64,000 nt of DNA, taken from the NCBI GenBank assembly GCA_024741835.1, contig JAENRP010000151.1, positions 1 to 64,000 on the forward strand, given 5' to 3'. Origin of the DNA: Diplocarpon mali. Its lineage: Eukaryota; Ascomycota; Leotiomycetes; Helotiales; Drepanopezizaceae. Position 1 is the stretch's first letter, and every line of letters starts with the position of its first letter. The position numbers and the translations under genes are program-made. This document shows, piece by piece, positions 1 to 11,452 of this stretch. The notes under the pieces are model-generated. The model ran no database searches, was not told the origin of the DNA, and saw only the letters and a program-made list of their open reading frames with translations.

Positions 1-110
1 ACCCTAACCCTAACCCTAACCCTAACCCTAACCCTAACCCTAACCCTAACCCTAACCCTAACCCTAACCCTAACCCTAACCCTAACCCTAACCCTAACCC
101 TAACCCTAAC
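1..110. repeat. Telomeric repeat array (CCCTAA)n
   Basis: About 18 uninterrupted copies of CCCTAA, the C-rich strand of the TTAGGG repeat used by most filamentous ascomycetes. The orientation places the physical chromosome end at base 1. The array stops abruptly at 110 and is followed by TCTCTCTG and unique sequence, with no degenerate telomere-like transition. Confidence 0.97.
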
Positions 111-585
111 TCTCTCTGTTATACAGTAAAAGTACTCTTTGTGCATATAAAAGCGCATTCATATCCGTACACATCTTTGTAGAGAGGAATGAGATTAAGG
201 AAGCAAGACAAAATATCCAAACAACGCGGAAGACTCATTTGTCCAATCACGGGATGGTACCAAGCTCGACCCGCCCTAAGAATGGTCTAATGCAGGAACA
301 CGCCCTGGCCACGGGATCTTCAAGGCAACACTCGTCATAACCGAATATTCATGATTTCCATTGGGCAGGAGCCCGCCTTTCGGAGCTAGCAAAACCGCCA
401 CCAGCAGATACAGCAAGAGCCAATCATAGAACACGACCATCAACATAAATGGCCTTTTTCTACACTCTTTTCTCTTTTCTTCCCACCATCCTCCCAACAG
501 GTAATCACCAGTTCTCTTTTTCAAAGTCGAGCTCAATCGAAGCTCCTAATAGACGCACGTCACACTCTCGCTTTGCATCGCCACT
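111..585. other. Short subtelomeric spacer and GH17 promoter
   Basis: Only 475 bases separate the telomere array from the first gene. I see no subtelomeric repeat, RecQ-type helicase gene or transposon here. A pyrimidine-rich stretch around 450-500 and 550-580 is typical of a fungal core promoter and 5' leader. Confidence 0.6.
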
Positions 586-2095
586 ATGCGTTCCGCTGTT
601 CTTTTCGCTCTCGCGGCGTCTGTTTTTGAGGTGTCTGCCGTCTACAAGGGCTTCAATTACGGCGCCACCAAGAGCGATGGATACGCTCCCCGAGTTCAGA
701 GCGACTTCCAGGCCCTATTCTCGACTGCGAAGGGTCTCGTTGGCGCGACAGGATTCACCAGTGCTCGTTTGTACACTACTATTGTATGTACCGTCGTTTT
801 TTTGGTTGTTGATTTGCTCCTTTGCCATTCTCCCACGGGAGTGTTTCTAGAAGAGTCGGCTGGGCGCCACGATTCTCTGCAACACAAGTACTAACACCCC
901 CCAGCAAGCCGGCACTGCTAGCGATCCCACCTCTGCCATTCCAGCTGCCATTGCTGAAGATGTCTCCATTCTCCTCACGCTTTGGGCTTCCGGGACCGCC
1001 TTCCCCCAAGAATTGACGGCCCTCAAAACTGCCATCGCCCAATATGGCAGCGCTTTCACGAACAGAGTTGTTGGTATCTCCATCGGAAGCGAGGATCTCT
1101 ATAGAAACTCGCCCACCGGCATTGCAGCCGGTTCAACTATCGGTGCCGATCCTGCTACCATTGTCGACTATATCAAGCAGGTTCGATCTGCTATTGCTGG
1201 TGGGCCTCTGGCTGCTGCTCCCGTTGGACACGTTGATACTTGGACTGCTTGGGTCAACGGTTCCAACCAGGCCGTCATTGACAACAGTGATTGGATTGGA
1301 GTTGATGCCTATCCATACTTCCAAAACACGCAATCCAACAGTATTGAGAACGGAGCTGCTCTTTTCAACGAGGCCGTTGATAACACCGTTGCCGCCGTTG
1401 GAAGCAAGCCAGTTTGGATCACCGAGACTGGTTGGCCCACCTCTGGAAAGACCGAGAATTTTGCTGTTGCCAATGCTCAGAACGCCGAGACCTACTGGAG
1501 GCAGGTCGGATGCCCTCGCTTTGGCGTTGTCAATACCTGGTGGTATACTCTCGAGGACACCGACAACAGTGCCTCACCCAACCCATCTTTTGGTATCGCT
1601 CCAGGCAGTCCTCTGAGCAGCACACCTCTCTTTGATCTTTCTTGCGATGGTGCAACTTCCAGCTCTAGCACTAAGGCATCTTCTACCGCTACCGGATCTG
1701 CCTCTGGAGCAGCTACAGCTTCTGGTACGGACAGCGCCGACTCCAGCGCACTCGCATCTGAATCGAGTGCTCTGAATGGTGGTGGCATTGTCTCTACCGG
1801 AGACACCCTCTCCCCATCAAAGCCAGCTGTTGACGGATCTGCTGGGACTGCGTCAGCTACCGCCACTGGATCATCCTCAGGATCGACTAATATATCCGGT
1901 GGGTCGGTTTCCGGCAGTTCGGGCTCGGGCTCAGGCAACTCGACTCTCTTGACCACGGCCATACCAAGTGGCACCGATTCGCCATCCGGATCCGCCACCT
2001 CTCCCGCGTTCGAAGTTGGTAACTCCGCTGCTTCAATGACCAGCAACTTCGTCGTCATGGCAGTTACCCTCGTTACCATCGCTACTCTCTTGTGA
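586..2095 (+). CDS. eglC: GH17 glucan endo-1,3-beta-glucosidase, GPI-anchored (EglC type)
   Basis: Predicted cell-wall enzyme cutting or transglycosylating beta-1,3-glucan. Exons 586-783 and 905-2095 join in phase 0 across a 121-base intron (GTATGT donor, CTAAC branch, CCAG acceptor) to give 462 residues. Residues 1-18 form a signal peptide, followed by the family start [13 protein letters not shown]. The acid/base Glu is residue 129 in [13 protein letters not shown] and the nucleophile Glu is residue 240 in [12 protein letters not shown]. From about residue 314 the protein is Ser/Thr-rich and ends in a hydrophobic tail ([15 protein letters not shown]), as expected for GPI attachment. The architecture matches Aspergillus EglC closely. 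It is the gene nearest the telomere and looks intact. A second cell-wall gene (GH76) follows in the same direction. Confidence 0.93.
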
Positions 2096-3234
2096 TTCTC
2101 AAGGCATGATTGTAATGGTTGTGGGGTACGGGGCACACGGGTGGTACTTACGACCGGTTTTAGGAGAAATATGGAAGGATCACTGTACTAAAGGCATTGC
2201 TTCAGACCGGCCAGTAATGCTTTGTATGGGTTCTTCCCTGCTCATCACATACAGCATACGTAAATAAAAGTCATTATCTTCCTTTACTCTGGTTGCGGTA
2301 TGGTGTGAAGGCTGAAGCTCGCAGACATGTTTGTCTGAAGTATGATGTTTCATCCCAGGTGATATAGCTACGGCGTGGAATGAACTCACGGACTACTCAA
2401 TCTTCGTGGGCGCTAGGAATTCAAGTTTCTGGGCAGATTCTCATGGGGTTCAAGTCGGCACTTGCGTGTAGGTATGAATTGTCGTCTGTGCCAAGCTTAG
2501 CGAAACTCTTGGAGAAGCTTGTCACTTCTTAGCAAAGCTTGAGAGCTTAAAACGCATTGCAGTCCACTACATAAGCTTTTTGTGGTCTGAGCTTGCGGCC
2601 GTACGGCGATTTGGGGACTGCGCGAGTGTCCACTAAAACTCCGATATGTCCATCGATCGAGTCGGTCGTAGTACACAGAAGTGTGCATTTCTCTCTGCAG
2701 TAATTGGCATTCGGTAAAGGAGTTTACAAATCTCATAGTCAAATATATTTGCACTACTTCTCGGGGATGATTGGTGTTCATAAATCCGCTGAACATCTGA
2801 TTCAGGAACAACAATCGGCGTGCTCCATTCGGTCTGCGATGCAGCTCATTGGCAATGGCGGGGCGGGCGCCGCCGAGACATCTGTCTTCCGATCCCCTTC
2901 ACTCCTGAGTCCCGACAGCAACAAACATCGCAACACAGCATCACGCCTCTACGGATCACCGAATCGACCATCTCCCTGCCTTTACACTACTACCTCGGCG
3001 ATTCTGCGAATGCCACTGCGCTTAGTTTGGGGCGTGTGGAGTCTCAACGCCTTGAAATTCATTTTCAGACCGATCAACTGACCGATGGCTTGACTTGACT
3101 CGATAGCAACTTGCTCTACATTTGTAACTTGGAACCGAATCCACGAGATCAGAGACACAGATCAAGGATCCGCAGGGAGTGCGTTTGGGAGAAAAATATA
3201 TTGCAGCTGAGGGGTTCCTCGGAGCAATACTGCG
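2096..3234. other. Intergenic spacer between GH17 and GH76 genes
   Basis: About 1.1 kb holding the 3' end of the GH17 gene and the promoter of the GH76 gene. Open frames here are short and show no family motif. I see no repeat or RNA gene. Confidence 0.5.
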
Positions 3235-5261
3235 ATGTTGTACACACTCGTTTCTCGTGCTGCGGCTGCTGTTCTTTTAGGATGCTTTTGGGGAGAAGTG
3301 GATGCTATACAGGTTGATCTAACGAATCCTGGTGCGTATTCTCTGCCTGGAAAACACTCGGTGAGGATGACCTCGGGGAATTCGACGCTGTTGGAGGGTG
3401 ATCATGGTGGGAAGGTAACACAGCTGGAGCGAAATTCTCTGGGCAGAAGAAGACATCATGAGTGTTGGTGAAGCAACGAATGTTAACTTACTTCCCACAG
3501 CTTCCATCAAAGACACAACTGCCACTCTGGTCTACGATATGATGACTTACTATACGGGAAACCATAGTGGAGGCATCATTGGGGTTCTGCCTGGACCGCC
3601 GCCGAATCCGCCGGATGGGTGTAGGTGTTTCTTTCTTTTCTGTTGTGGATGGGTAGCTCTAGGTTCACAATGGGAAGAGGCAGAGGAGGGAAATGGGGGA
3701 GAGTAATGAGGGAGCCCTGAGAGGCAGAGAGACGGCATAGCTCGCAGAACCTAGGCTGACAGCAAGTACAGATTACTGGTGGGAATCCGGTGCCATGTGG
3801 TAGGTGACAAAAGGTCAATGTGTCTATCAAGAAATACCCTTCTCTTTCGGAACACGACTAGCAAATGCTAATTCGTTCTCAGGGGTACTCTCGTCGACTA
3901 CTGGCACTACACTGGGGACACCTCCTATAATGAAGTCGTCGCAGCCGGTATCCAAGCGCAAGTTGGCGAAGATCTCGACATGATGCCAAGAAACTGGTCC
4001 CAGAGTATGGGGAATGATGATCAGGGGTTCTGGGGCATGACAGCGATGAGTGCCGCCGAGACGAACTTCCAGGATCCGCCGAGTGGATCTCCCGGGTGGC
4101 TAGCACTTGCGCAGGCGGTTTTTAATACACAGTCTAGAAGGCCTGATGACACTTGCGGAGGAGGGTGGGTTGTTTTTTCTTGGCTTTCGTATTCCCTTCG
4201 CGTGGTTTGGAGTTGGCTTTGAAGGGAAAATGCTAAACCTGAGTAGATTAAGATGGCAAGTCTACCCTTACCTCACAGGCTACGACTACAAGAACTCTAT
4301 TGCCAATGGATGCTTTTTCAATATTGCTGCCCGACTCGCCAGGTACACGGACAACAGCACTTACTACGACCATGCAGTCTCGACGTGGGATTGGATTACC
4401 AGCGTTGGCTTCATCGATAAGGACTACCATGTGTATGACGGCGGGCATATCGGCTTCAATTGCACAGATATTAACCGAGTGCAGTTCTCGTACAATATAG
4501 CTGTTTGGCTGCTTGGGGCTGCAAATATGTATAATTATGTAGGTCTTCTTTTTGGCGCGTATTCGTTGGGGTCTTGATTCCCGATGCCGGCCCTCTCTAT
4601 CACTTACGTATCAGATCTGGACTGACGAATGTAACTAGACAAACGGCTCCTCGATTTGGGAAAACAGAGTCAACCTCCTACTGAACAGCACCTTCAATAC
4701 CTTCTATCCGAACGGCATTGCGTATGAAATTGCCTGCGAGCCGAAACTCACTTGTACAACAGACATGTACAGCTTCAAAGCTTACGTGACTCGCTGGCTA
4801 GCTGCTACATCCATGGTCGCACCATTCACGCGAGATCTTATCATGCCCAAAGTATGTTCCTTGTTCTCCATTCTGTTCTCGATTCCAACTAACACTGCCA
4901 GCTCCTCGCCTCTGCTACTGCTGCTGCAAAGCAGTGCTCTGGCCCGCCTCTTGGCCGTACCTGCGGACTCTCCTGGTCCAAAGGCGAAATCTGGGACGGC
5001 ACCTCAGGCGTCGGTCAGCAAATGGCCGCCATTTCAGCTCTTTTCGTCAATCTGCTCCCACTGAAAGAGATTACAGCCCCTGTGACGAATGCGACGGGTG
5101 GCACGAGTATTGGAAATCCAAATGCTGGCGCTCATAGCGTTATGGATTTGACCGGAATAAAACCGCCGTCGGGCAATGATCGTGTAGGTGCAGGGATCGC
5201 TACAACAATTGTGCTACTTTGGGTGATGGGGATGTTTGGGTGGATGTGTTTTGGAGACTGA
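3235..5261 (+). CDS. GH76 Dcw1/Dfg5-type mannan endo-1,6-alpha-mannosidase, GPI-anchored
   Basis: Dcw1/Dfg5 enzymes are thought to transfer GPI-proteins from the membrane onto cell-wall glucan. Seven exons (3235-3331, 3501-3620, 3772-3799, 3883-4164, 4247-4538, 4639-4851, 4902-5261) keep frame and give 463 residues. All introns are GT-AG; exon 3 is a 28-base microexon coding YYWWESGAM, a conserved GH76 stretch. Residues 1-24 are a signal peptide. The catalytic Asp pair is 127-128 in [12 protein letters not shown], and DTCGGGLRW and [14 protein letters not shown] are family landmarks. Several N-x-S/T sites are present. The last 22 residues are hydrophobic, fitting a GPI signal. It lies head-to-tail behind the GH17 gene; both act on the wall, but a shared regulation is not shown by the sequence. 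Confidence 0.93.
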
Positions 5262-6257
5262 GGTGCGATTTCAGCTAGTAAGATGGAAAGGAGGCTCACT
5301 TAACCGCCGGCGAAAGTTGACGGAAACTCGAGGCTGCGGGATTTAGGAATTTCTCAGGGTGCTAACGGCAATTTGGCATTCTCAGGTGCCTTTTTTACGA
5401 TTAGGCAGCTCTTCGCTGCTTTGATTCCTCTCACCACCACTCGCTAGAGACAGGACAGGAGCATACGCTTGCTTGCGTTGTTTACTTTTCGCTTACATCA
5501 CTTCTACCCACAAGTCTACCGCGAGCATTACTACGGCGCTACTTGTCAGATTAGATCACAATCGCATTGATTTGAAAAACTGATTACTTGGAAATGGCTT
5601 TAATTGACCAGACACGCGAGTCGAGAAGAATAGAATGTATTATAAGATTGCGATGTTGCGTGGTTTGAAATTACATGCAAGATTTCCTAGCTTGAGCTGT
5701 GGTGAATTAAAGCTTTAGAGAGGCCTGGATGGCGATGTTGACAAGTTTTATTTCATATCTATTGGTCAGTATTGTTTGAAGCCCAGGTAGGCCTGTTTTA
5801 GTAATCATGATGACGCTGATTACTTTTCATGTCCTGGGGCATCTGGTTCAGCTTTGTATCAATCAATCCTTGCTAAACGATCTATTCTTCCGACCTAGAG
5901 TTTAGAATTCGAGACTACATATTACTGGTTCAGCGTGCGATACTGAGTATGTTAAAAGAATCTGGATGTTTGGGAACTCTGTAGTAATTCACAGGGTCAG
6001 TCATGGAATGGATAAGAAGCTATGAGACGATAGGCACAGCATCGATTCGAGAACCACGATCTTGCGGTTGTCTCTGATTGATCATCTGCTGCAGAATCTA
6101 TTGCTCTCATCTTTCTTGGGTCACACTCCAATTTCATTCAACATCCTCTACTTCTAGGCTCACAGCTCGAATCCAGAACTCTCAGGATTCAAACTCCTCC
6201 CAATAGCACTCCTTAAAGCCCACATCGGCGCCGCTTGCGTAGCACGGTCGCAGTCGC
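5262..6257. other. Intergenic spacer, convergent 3' ends
   Basis: One kilobase between the stop codons of the GH76 gene (plus) and the DUF1365 gene (minus). No reading frame with recognisable content, no repeat and no RNA gene seen. Confidence 0.5.
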
Positions 6258-8345
6258 TCACCCCAGAACCCACCGAAGAAACCCCCACAATATTCCCATT
6301 TTTACCAAAAACAGCTCCAGGTCAAGTAATTCAACGATTCCCAACGCAACGTATCGCGCGATCGATAGTCTTAACACCGCCTTTACATATTGTTTTCGTT
6401 CGGGGAAAGGGGCGGTGTTTAAGATGGTTATGTCGAGTGGATTGAGCTGTGGTCCACCGGAGATTTTGGATGTATGGGAAGATAGAGGAGTGGTTTTTGA
6501 GCGTTCCTTCGGCGGGATGGCTATTGCTCGGGGTGGTACGCGGAGCTTGGCAAGTACGTTCAGAGCTAGTGATAGACATTGTGACAATAGCACAGACACA
6601 TTCCAGGGGCTCTGGTTTTGCTTTCGTGCGTTCTCCGACATCTTGTCGTCGAGCGGGGTGGCTGTGAGGTCCAGGATGGCTAGTAGGTCCGAGGAGAAGG
6701 ACACGATGCCGGATTGTAATTCTCCTTTCAGTGCACCTATGATAGTTGGATATTGGACGAGACGGGTATAAAACAATGGTGTCAAGACACAGAGTTCTAA
6801 TTCAGTGTCAACTTGGCATGTCAGCGAGTTTGTTGACATTCGCTGAGATGCCAAGGGGCTTGGGGACAAGACTTGATTCGATGGCGAGAGCATGACCTCT
6901 ACCTGTAGCGCGGAGCCGATAAGACCAGAAGTTACATAACGAAGAGTTATATTCTCGTGATAATTGGTGACTATATGGTGCAGGTAAGCGCGGAAGTACC
7001 GCTCGATTAGGAGTTCCGTGGGGTCTGCGCGGCGGGACATTGTTTCTTTTCTAGGGATATTAGCCAAAATTTCGCATAGATAACGGAGAACAAGGTTGCT
7101 GGGAGTTCTGAAGAGGCAGACGGAATCCACCTCTAGAAAGGGCGAAGGTGCTTGGGCATTAACAACAATCACATACCTCGGCTCCGGCCTAAAGACCCAT
7201 GGTAAACCCTTCCCTAGTAACAACCTCAAGGCCTCTTTCACCGTCCTTGGAAAAGTCGCCAGTCCCACCCACCACCACCTCGCAATGAAACTTGTCTTTG
7301 CCCATACACCCAAAGTGGTCGGGTCCAATGCCTCTTCGGTGGAGTACAGTCTTGCCACAAGCTTCGGCTTTGAAGACGAGTTTTTGAGAGTAATAGTGGT
7401 GCTGATAGGCCCTGCCTGGCTCATGGCTGGATACAGTGGATCGCTGGCTGATAGCGAGTAGGATCCATTTCGAGAGTTAAAGGTCGAGACGTAAAAGTCT
7501 TTTTGCCAAGTTCCTGTGTAGCGGGGTGGTTTGGGGGCCTCGTCCGCTACAGCAAAGGAAGCCTCGCTTGCAGCTTCGAGGAAGTAGATTCGCTTCTCGT
7601 CGAATGTATTGTTTACTTCGAGGATCAAAGCTTTGAGTTCTTTGGAGGCGGAGTAAAGGTGCCATATTGAAACTGGATTGGATGCGTAGCCGAGGAAACG
7701 GGCAGCGGTAAGGAGATAAACGTAGCTATATTGCTCGGGGTCGATACCCTGGGAAAATTAGCGCTATTCTCCAGAATTCAACTTCTCGTAGGATAAAGCT
7801 GAAGCACAGGAATAACTAACCTGTCCCTCAAGGTAACGCCGCCATTTCCCATCCAATCCTCCCTCCACGTGACCCCGTTCCAGGTAGTCGTCTCCATTGA
7901 TTGTGAACCACGCTCCTGTATTTCCCATCACGGATAGCCACTGGAACCAAGTCCTCGGCTTCTCATCAGAGTCCACAGAAATCATACCTCCAACACTCCC
8001 TTGCCAACCAACCGGAATCCCAACCAACAGGTACGAATACGCGAACGAGTGCTTCATGGGAAGCATCCTCTGGTGAGCTGTCTCGCAAGGGAATAGCATT
8101 GGTTTTATTGGAAACTCACATGGCGTCGATACTTGCTTGAGGGTTCTTGTATGTCGGTGTAGCTGGAGAAGAGAGAAAATGAGCGTGAGAGCGAAGATGG
8201 TAATGATGGCAATGGTGGGGTTGACGTAGGATGCGACATTCAGAATTGACGCTGGCTTGCGCGAATATATGATTAACGACAAGATAAAGATATCCGCAGG
8301 TTTTATCGATGCCTGAAGGAATGCTATGGGAAGTAAGATGTGCAT
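6258..8345 (-). CDS. DUF1365 family membrane protein
   Basis: Fungal DUF1365 protein of unknown biochemical role; bacterial relatives are often near fatty-acid cyclopropanation genes. Exons 8345-7821 and 7748-6258 join in phase 0 (GTTAGT donor, TTTTCCCAG acceptor) to give 671 residues. An N-terminal hydrophobic region (about residues 1-55) is followed by family motifs: KPMLFPCETAHQRMLPMKHS, then across the splice GYASNPVSIWHLYSASKELK, LILEVNNTFDEKRIYFL and KDFYVSTFNSRNGSYSL. The C-terminal third is less typical and has further hydrophobic segments. The start is uncertain: the frame is open upstream to 8408 without an ATG, so I used the first ATG at 8345, just before the hydrophobic stretch. 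It is divergent from MBF1. Confidence 0.8.
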
Positions 8346-8858
8346 CTCGATGTAGTCCCACTCAAGTGGCGGGGAGGCGAATCCGGGGGTCAATAGACTA
8401 CCGAGACATTATGATGACCGATGTAGAATAGTCATTCTGTTGATGATAGCCACACAGCTCGGAACAAGTTTAAAAAGTTATCACCCATCAAATGCAATCA
8501 ATTGTTTTGACATAGCAGACACGACGTTCCTAAAAATTTCAAAGTCCCGTCGAAATGTACAAGGATGTTGGCCACATCGAGCCTAGTGCGGTTATTATCT
8601 AAACACTCTAGGCAAGCGGTCTGTGGGCACTGGCAGTGGGCACCGTCACCCCACCATAGCCGTACTATACAGAACAGAGTATTCCTTCAAGTTCCACTGA
8701 CCGTCAACACTGCTCTGAAAGCTTTCTCCATCATTTACGTCTACATCTGCAGCTGCAGCAGTCCCTTCAATAAAACCGAGACTCTCTTCTCTATACTTCT
8801 CGATTATCCTCACCGATAAACACCCCTCACTCGCACGCACACAAACACCTCCAACACC
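8346..8858. promoter_or_regulatory. Divergent promoter region of DUF1365 gene and MBF1
   Basis: About 510 bases between two divergently transcribed genes. The MBF1-proximal part (8690-8858) is CT-rich, as common upstream of highly expressed fungal genes. No specific operator could be assigned. Confidence 0.45.
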
Positions 8859-9458
8859 ATGGACGACTGGGATACCGTCACCAAGATTGGAAGCAAGACC
8901 CGTGGCGGCGGCGCTGCGCGCGAGACGGTCGTGCGTGGTAAGAGTGCGCTGAATGCTGCTGCGAGGAGCGGTGCGGTGATCGGGACGGAGAAGAAGTTTG
9001 GTGCGGGGAACTCGGTATGTTGACTTCTTCGTAGAGGACCAAACTGGATCTCCTCTCCACTCTATCCAATCAACCTTCTCACATCTCCGGCCAGCCAGTC
9101 TCACATCTGCGCACAACTAGGCCTCAACTCCAACTAACTCCCCTTTATCCAGGCCTCCAAACCCGGCGTCGAAGGTCAACACCTCACCAAGGTCGACCGC
9201 AGCGACGACATCGTCAAGCCTACCACCGTCGGAAAGGAAGTCGGCACTGCCATCTCCAACCAGCGCCAGGCTATGAATCCTAAGATGACCCAGAAGGACT
9301 TGGCGACCAAGTGTAACACCACGCAGTCCATCGTGGCAGACTTTGAGCGCGGCTCTGCAGCACCGGATCAGAAGATCCTGGCGAGTATGGAGAGAGTGTT
9401 GGGGATTAAGCTGCGGGGAAGTGATATTGGGGCCCCGAGATTCGGACCGAAGAAGTAG
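8859..9458 (+). CDS. mbf1: Multiprotein bridging factor 1 (MBF1)
   Basis: Transcriptional coactivator bridging TATA-binding protein and bZIP activators; in yeast Mbf1 also prevents frameshifting on collided ribosomes. Exons 8859-9014 and 9153-9458 join in phase 0 (GTATGT donor, CCAG acceptor, CTAAC branch) to give 153 residues, the usual size. The N-terminus [11 protein letters not shown] and a Lys/Arg-rich linker are followed by the HTH_3 domain in the C-terminal half ([40 protein letters not shown]), ending GAPRFGPKK. All conserved parts are present. It faces the DUF1365 gene across a shared 5' region and converges on the Cdt1 gene downstream. Confidence 0.96.
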
Positions 9459-9789
9459 ATTTGTGTGGTATATAATATGGATACGGGCGGGTAGAGAGTA
9501 GGAAAGATACCTGTAAGAACGAGTTTGAATGGATAGATGTCCTATTCGTCTGATTCGATGCTTCATGTCAGGTTTCCAATCTGCTTGCGGATGTTCTCCA
9601 TCGGCTGAGGTTACAAACACAAAAGTACAACCAGGCAGGTTTAAATCAGTGGTATTGATCATGGTTTTGTTGATTGTATCTCTCTTTACTTACTGCATGG
9701 TGCAGTGATTCGGTATCTTGATGCTGTTATCCAACAATCATTCCAGGTACCCATTTACTGTTAAATAAAAGCATCGGGGTATCCAAAAT
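9459..9789. other. Convergent 3' region of MBF1 and Cdt1 genes
   Basis: 331 bases between two facing stop codons; probably both 3' untranslated regions. Nothing else seen. Confidence 0.5.
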
Positions 9790-11199
9790 TCAAGCAGCAC
9801 ATCTAACCCGTGCCATGATATCCAACTCCGTAGGTCTCTTGTCTCTATTGACCACTAGAGCCTCCACCTTCCCCATCTTCACCAGCTTCACCCATCCTGG
9901 CGCAATATCGGTAGCCAGCAAGCGTATACAAATATCAGCTTCCTCCATCGACAATGGTGTTTTGAAAGAATCGCGCAGTTTGGCGTTGACGGTTGGAAGT
10001 GTGAAGGAGATTCGAGACTGGCCAATCGATGTTGAGGTGCTGAGGATGACGAGAATCGCGACGACTTCCTCGATTCTACCCAATGCTGCTCTCCGGGCGA
10101 CTTCGGTCTTGGATGGAGGCGCTGGGAGAGAGGCGTTGTGGACTTGCTTGGCTCGCAGGCGTTCAAGAAGTGTGAGTTTAGACCCGGCTATGTCATCAAC
10201 TCTCACTTTGACCGGCTCCTTGATTTTGATGCCGGCTTTCAGATCCTCCAGCCTTCGTTGTCCCTTCGCAAGCAAGGGCGACATCTTGGCCAGCGACGAG
10301 CACTTTGCGATTGATTCCATGGGCAGCTTCTGTATAAATTCCAACGTCACTGGCTCATCAGCCCTTTCCTTCCAAGCATTACTCAATCCTCGCTCAAAGA
10401 TCTCGTTCAGCAGATCCTCGTTGATCGGCCTGGCAATTCTGCCACTCTTCCCCAGCGTCTTGATCTCTACACATATTTTGCCGTGTCCGTAATCCGATAA
10501 GCTGAGTCGCGACAACCTGTGATCGAGGCTGGTTTCCGGGATATTCGCATTCAAGATCCCAAGGCTTCTACGGATATCCTCACAGGTGACTCTCCTCTTT
10601 CCCCAGACCCGTGCGATACTTGGGCAGAGGTTTCGCAGGTCAGCTGGCGAGTGAGTTCCATTATGCGCACAGTGTATAGATAGTGCGGTGAGGAAGGCCG
10701 CATGGAAATTAATGAGGTCTAGGAGTTCAGCCGGTAGGTCTGCAGAACGCGTAACGTAGTCGTGTTTGGAGGTTGACGCGACAAGCTCTGAGCTGGAGCT
10801 ATTTAAAGAAACCGGGGATTTGGTTGGCGTTTTCGAAGTGATGCAGAAGCGGTCAAGAAGACTACGCGCGCCTTTCGTGGGTGTGTCGATCGATGCAGGA
10901 AGTGGCTGACTGAGAATTGGCTTCTGTGGTGTTCTGGGGGTTCTGGTCGTTCGCAGAGCTTTGATCTCGCGCGTCTCGGTGGCTGGCTGCGGGCTTTCCT
11001 CCTCCACCAACTTCCTCTTCTTACTTTTGGCGTGATAGTCGTGATGGTTTTCGGGGAGAACTGCGAAGGTGTCCTTCTCGAGAATGAGTTTCGAGGTCGG
11101 GGTTGCCTTCGAAACGGAGGTCAAGGCAGTGAGACCTCGAGACCGGGTCAAAGCTGGTGCGGCAGATGCCAACTTCCTTTTCTTGATGGCGGTAGGCAT
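9790..11199 (-). CDS. cdt1: DNA replication licensing factor Cdt1
   Basis: Cdt1 loads the MCM helicase at origins together with ORC and Cdc6. The gene is a single exon of 469 residues. The first 130 residues are basic, Ser/Thr/Pro-rich and low-complexity (TRTPRTPQKP, SKTPTKSP), which suits CDK regulation. The central winged-helix region begins near LPAELLDLINFHAAFLTAL and includes VWGKRRVTCEDIRRSLGIL. The C-terminal MCM-binding winged helix begins at about residue 330 with LTLLERLRAK, a Cdt1 hallmark, and runs through EEADICIRLLATDIAPGW. I see no clear PIP degron. The gene is head-to-head with a 2EXR-like gene, with 253 bases between the two ATGs and an MCB box in between (see separate entry). 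Confidence 0.88.
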   Translation of the reverse strand: MPTAIKKRKLASAAPALTRSRGLTALTSVSKATPTSKLILEKDTFAVLPENHHDYHAKSKKRKLVEEESPQPATETREIKALRTTRTPRTPQKPILSQPLPASIDTPTKGARSLLDRFCITSKTPTKSPVSLNSSSSELVASTSKHDYVTRSADLPAELLDLINFHAAFLTALSIHCAHNGTHSPADLRNLCPSIARVWGKRRVTCEDIRRSLGILNANIPETSLDHRLSRLSLSDYGHGKICVEIKTLGKSGRIARPINEDLLNEIFERGLSNAWKERADEPVTLEFIQKLPMESIAKCSSLAKMSPLLAKGQRRLEDLKAGIKIKEPVKVRVDDIAGSKLTLLERLRAKQVHNASLPAPPSKTEVARRAALGRIEEVVAILVILSTSTSIGQSRISFTLPTVNAKLRDSFKTPLSMEEADICIRLLATDIAPGWVKLVKMGKVEALVVNRDKRPTELDIMARVRCAA

Positions 11200-11330
11200 G
11201 ACAATTAGTGGTTGCAGGAGCGATGTTGGAGCAATGTTGGAGGAGTTGTTGTTCTGTAGAGACGGAAGGCGGGAGTAGTCGGTTGCTGAGGGGTCTTATA
11301 GAGCCAGAGGGAACTGGGGACCGCGTTGCT

Positions 11331-11336
11331 ACGCGT
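11331..11336. promoter_or_regulatory. MCB element (ACGCGT) in the Cdt1 promoter
   Basis: A perfect palindromic MluI cell-cycle box, 132 bases upstream of the Cdt1 ATG and 117 upstream of the opposite gene. MCB boxes bind MBF (Swi6/Mbp1 in yeast, Cdc10 complex in fission yeast), which drives G1/S genes including fission yeast cdt1. A single copy can occur by chance, so function is inferred. Confidence 0.5.
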
Positions 11337-11452
11337 AAAGTGTCTGCCAAGATATAGATAGAGACAGGGGTGTCTGATGCGGCTCTGCTCCTCACGTCTC
11401 AATCCCACGCAGTGATTCTAACTTAATTCCTGGTTCAGACCATTCCGTCGCC

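Noticed and set aside
6235..6771. 178-codon plus-strand frame
   Set aside because: Complete shadow of the DUF1365 gene's 3' end on the other strand; no motif.
10748..10753. Second ACGCGT box
   Set aside because: Lies inside the Cdt1 coding sequence, so a promoter role is unlikely.
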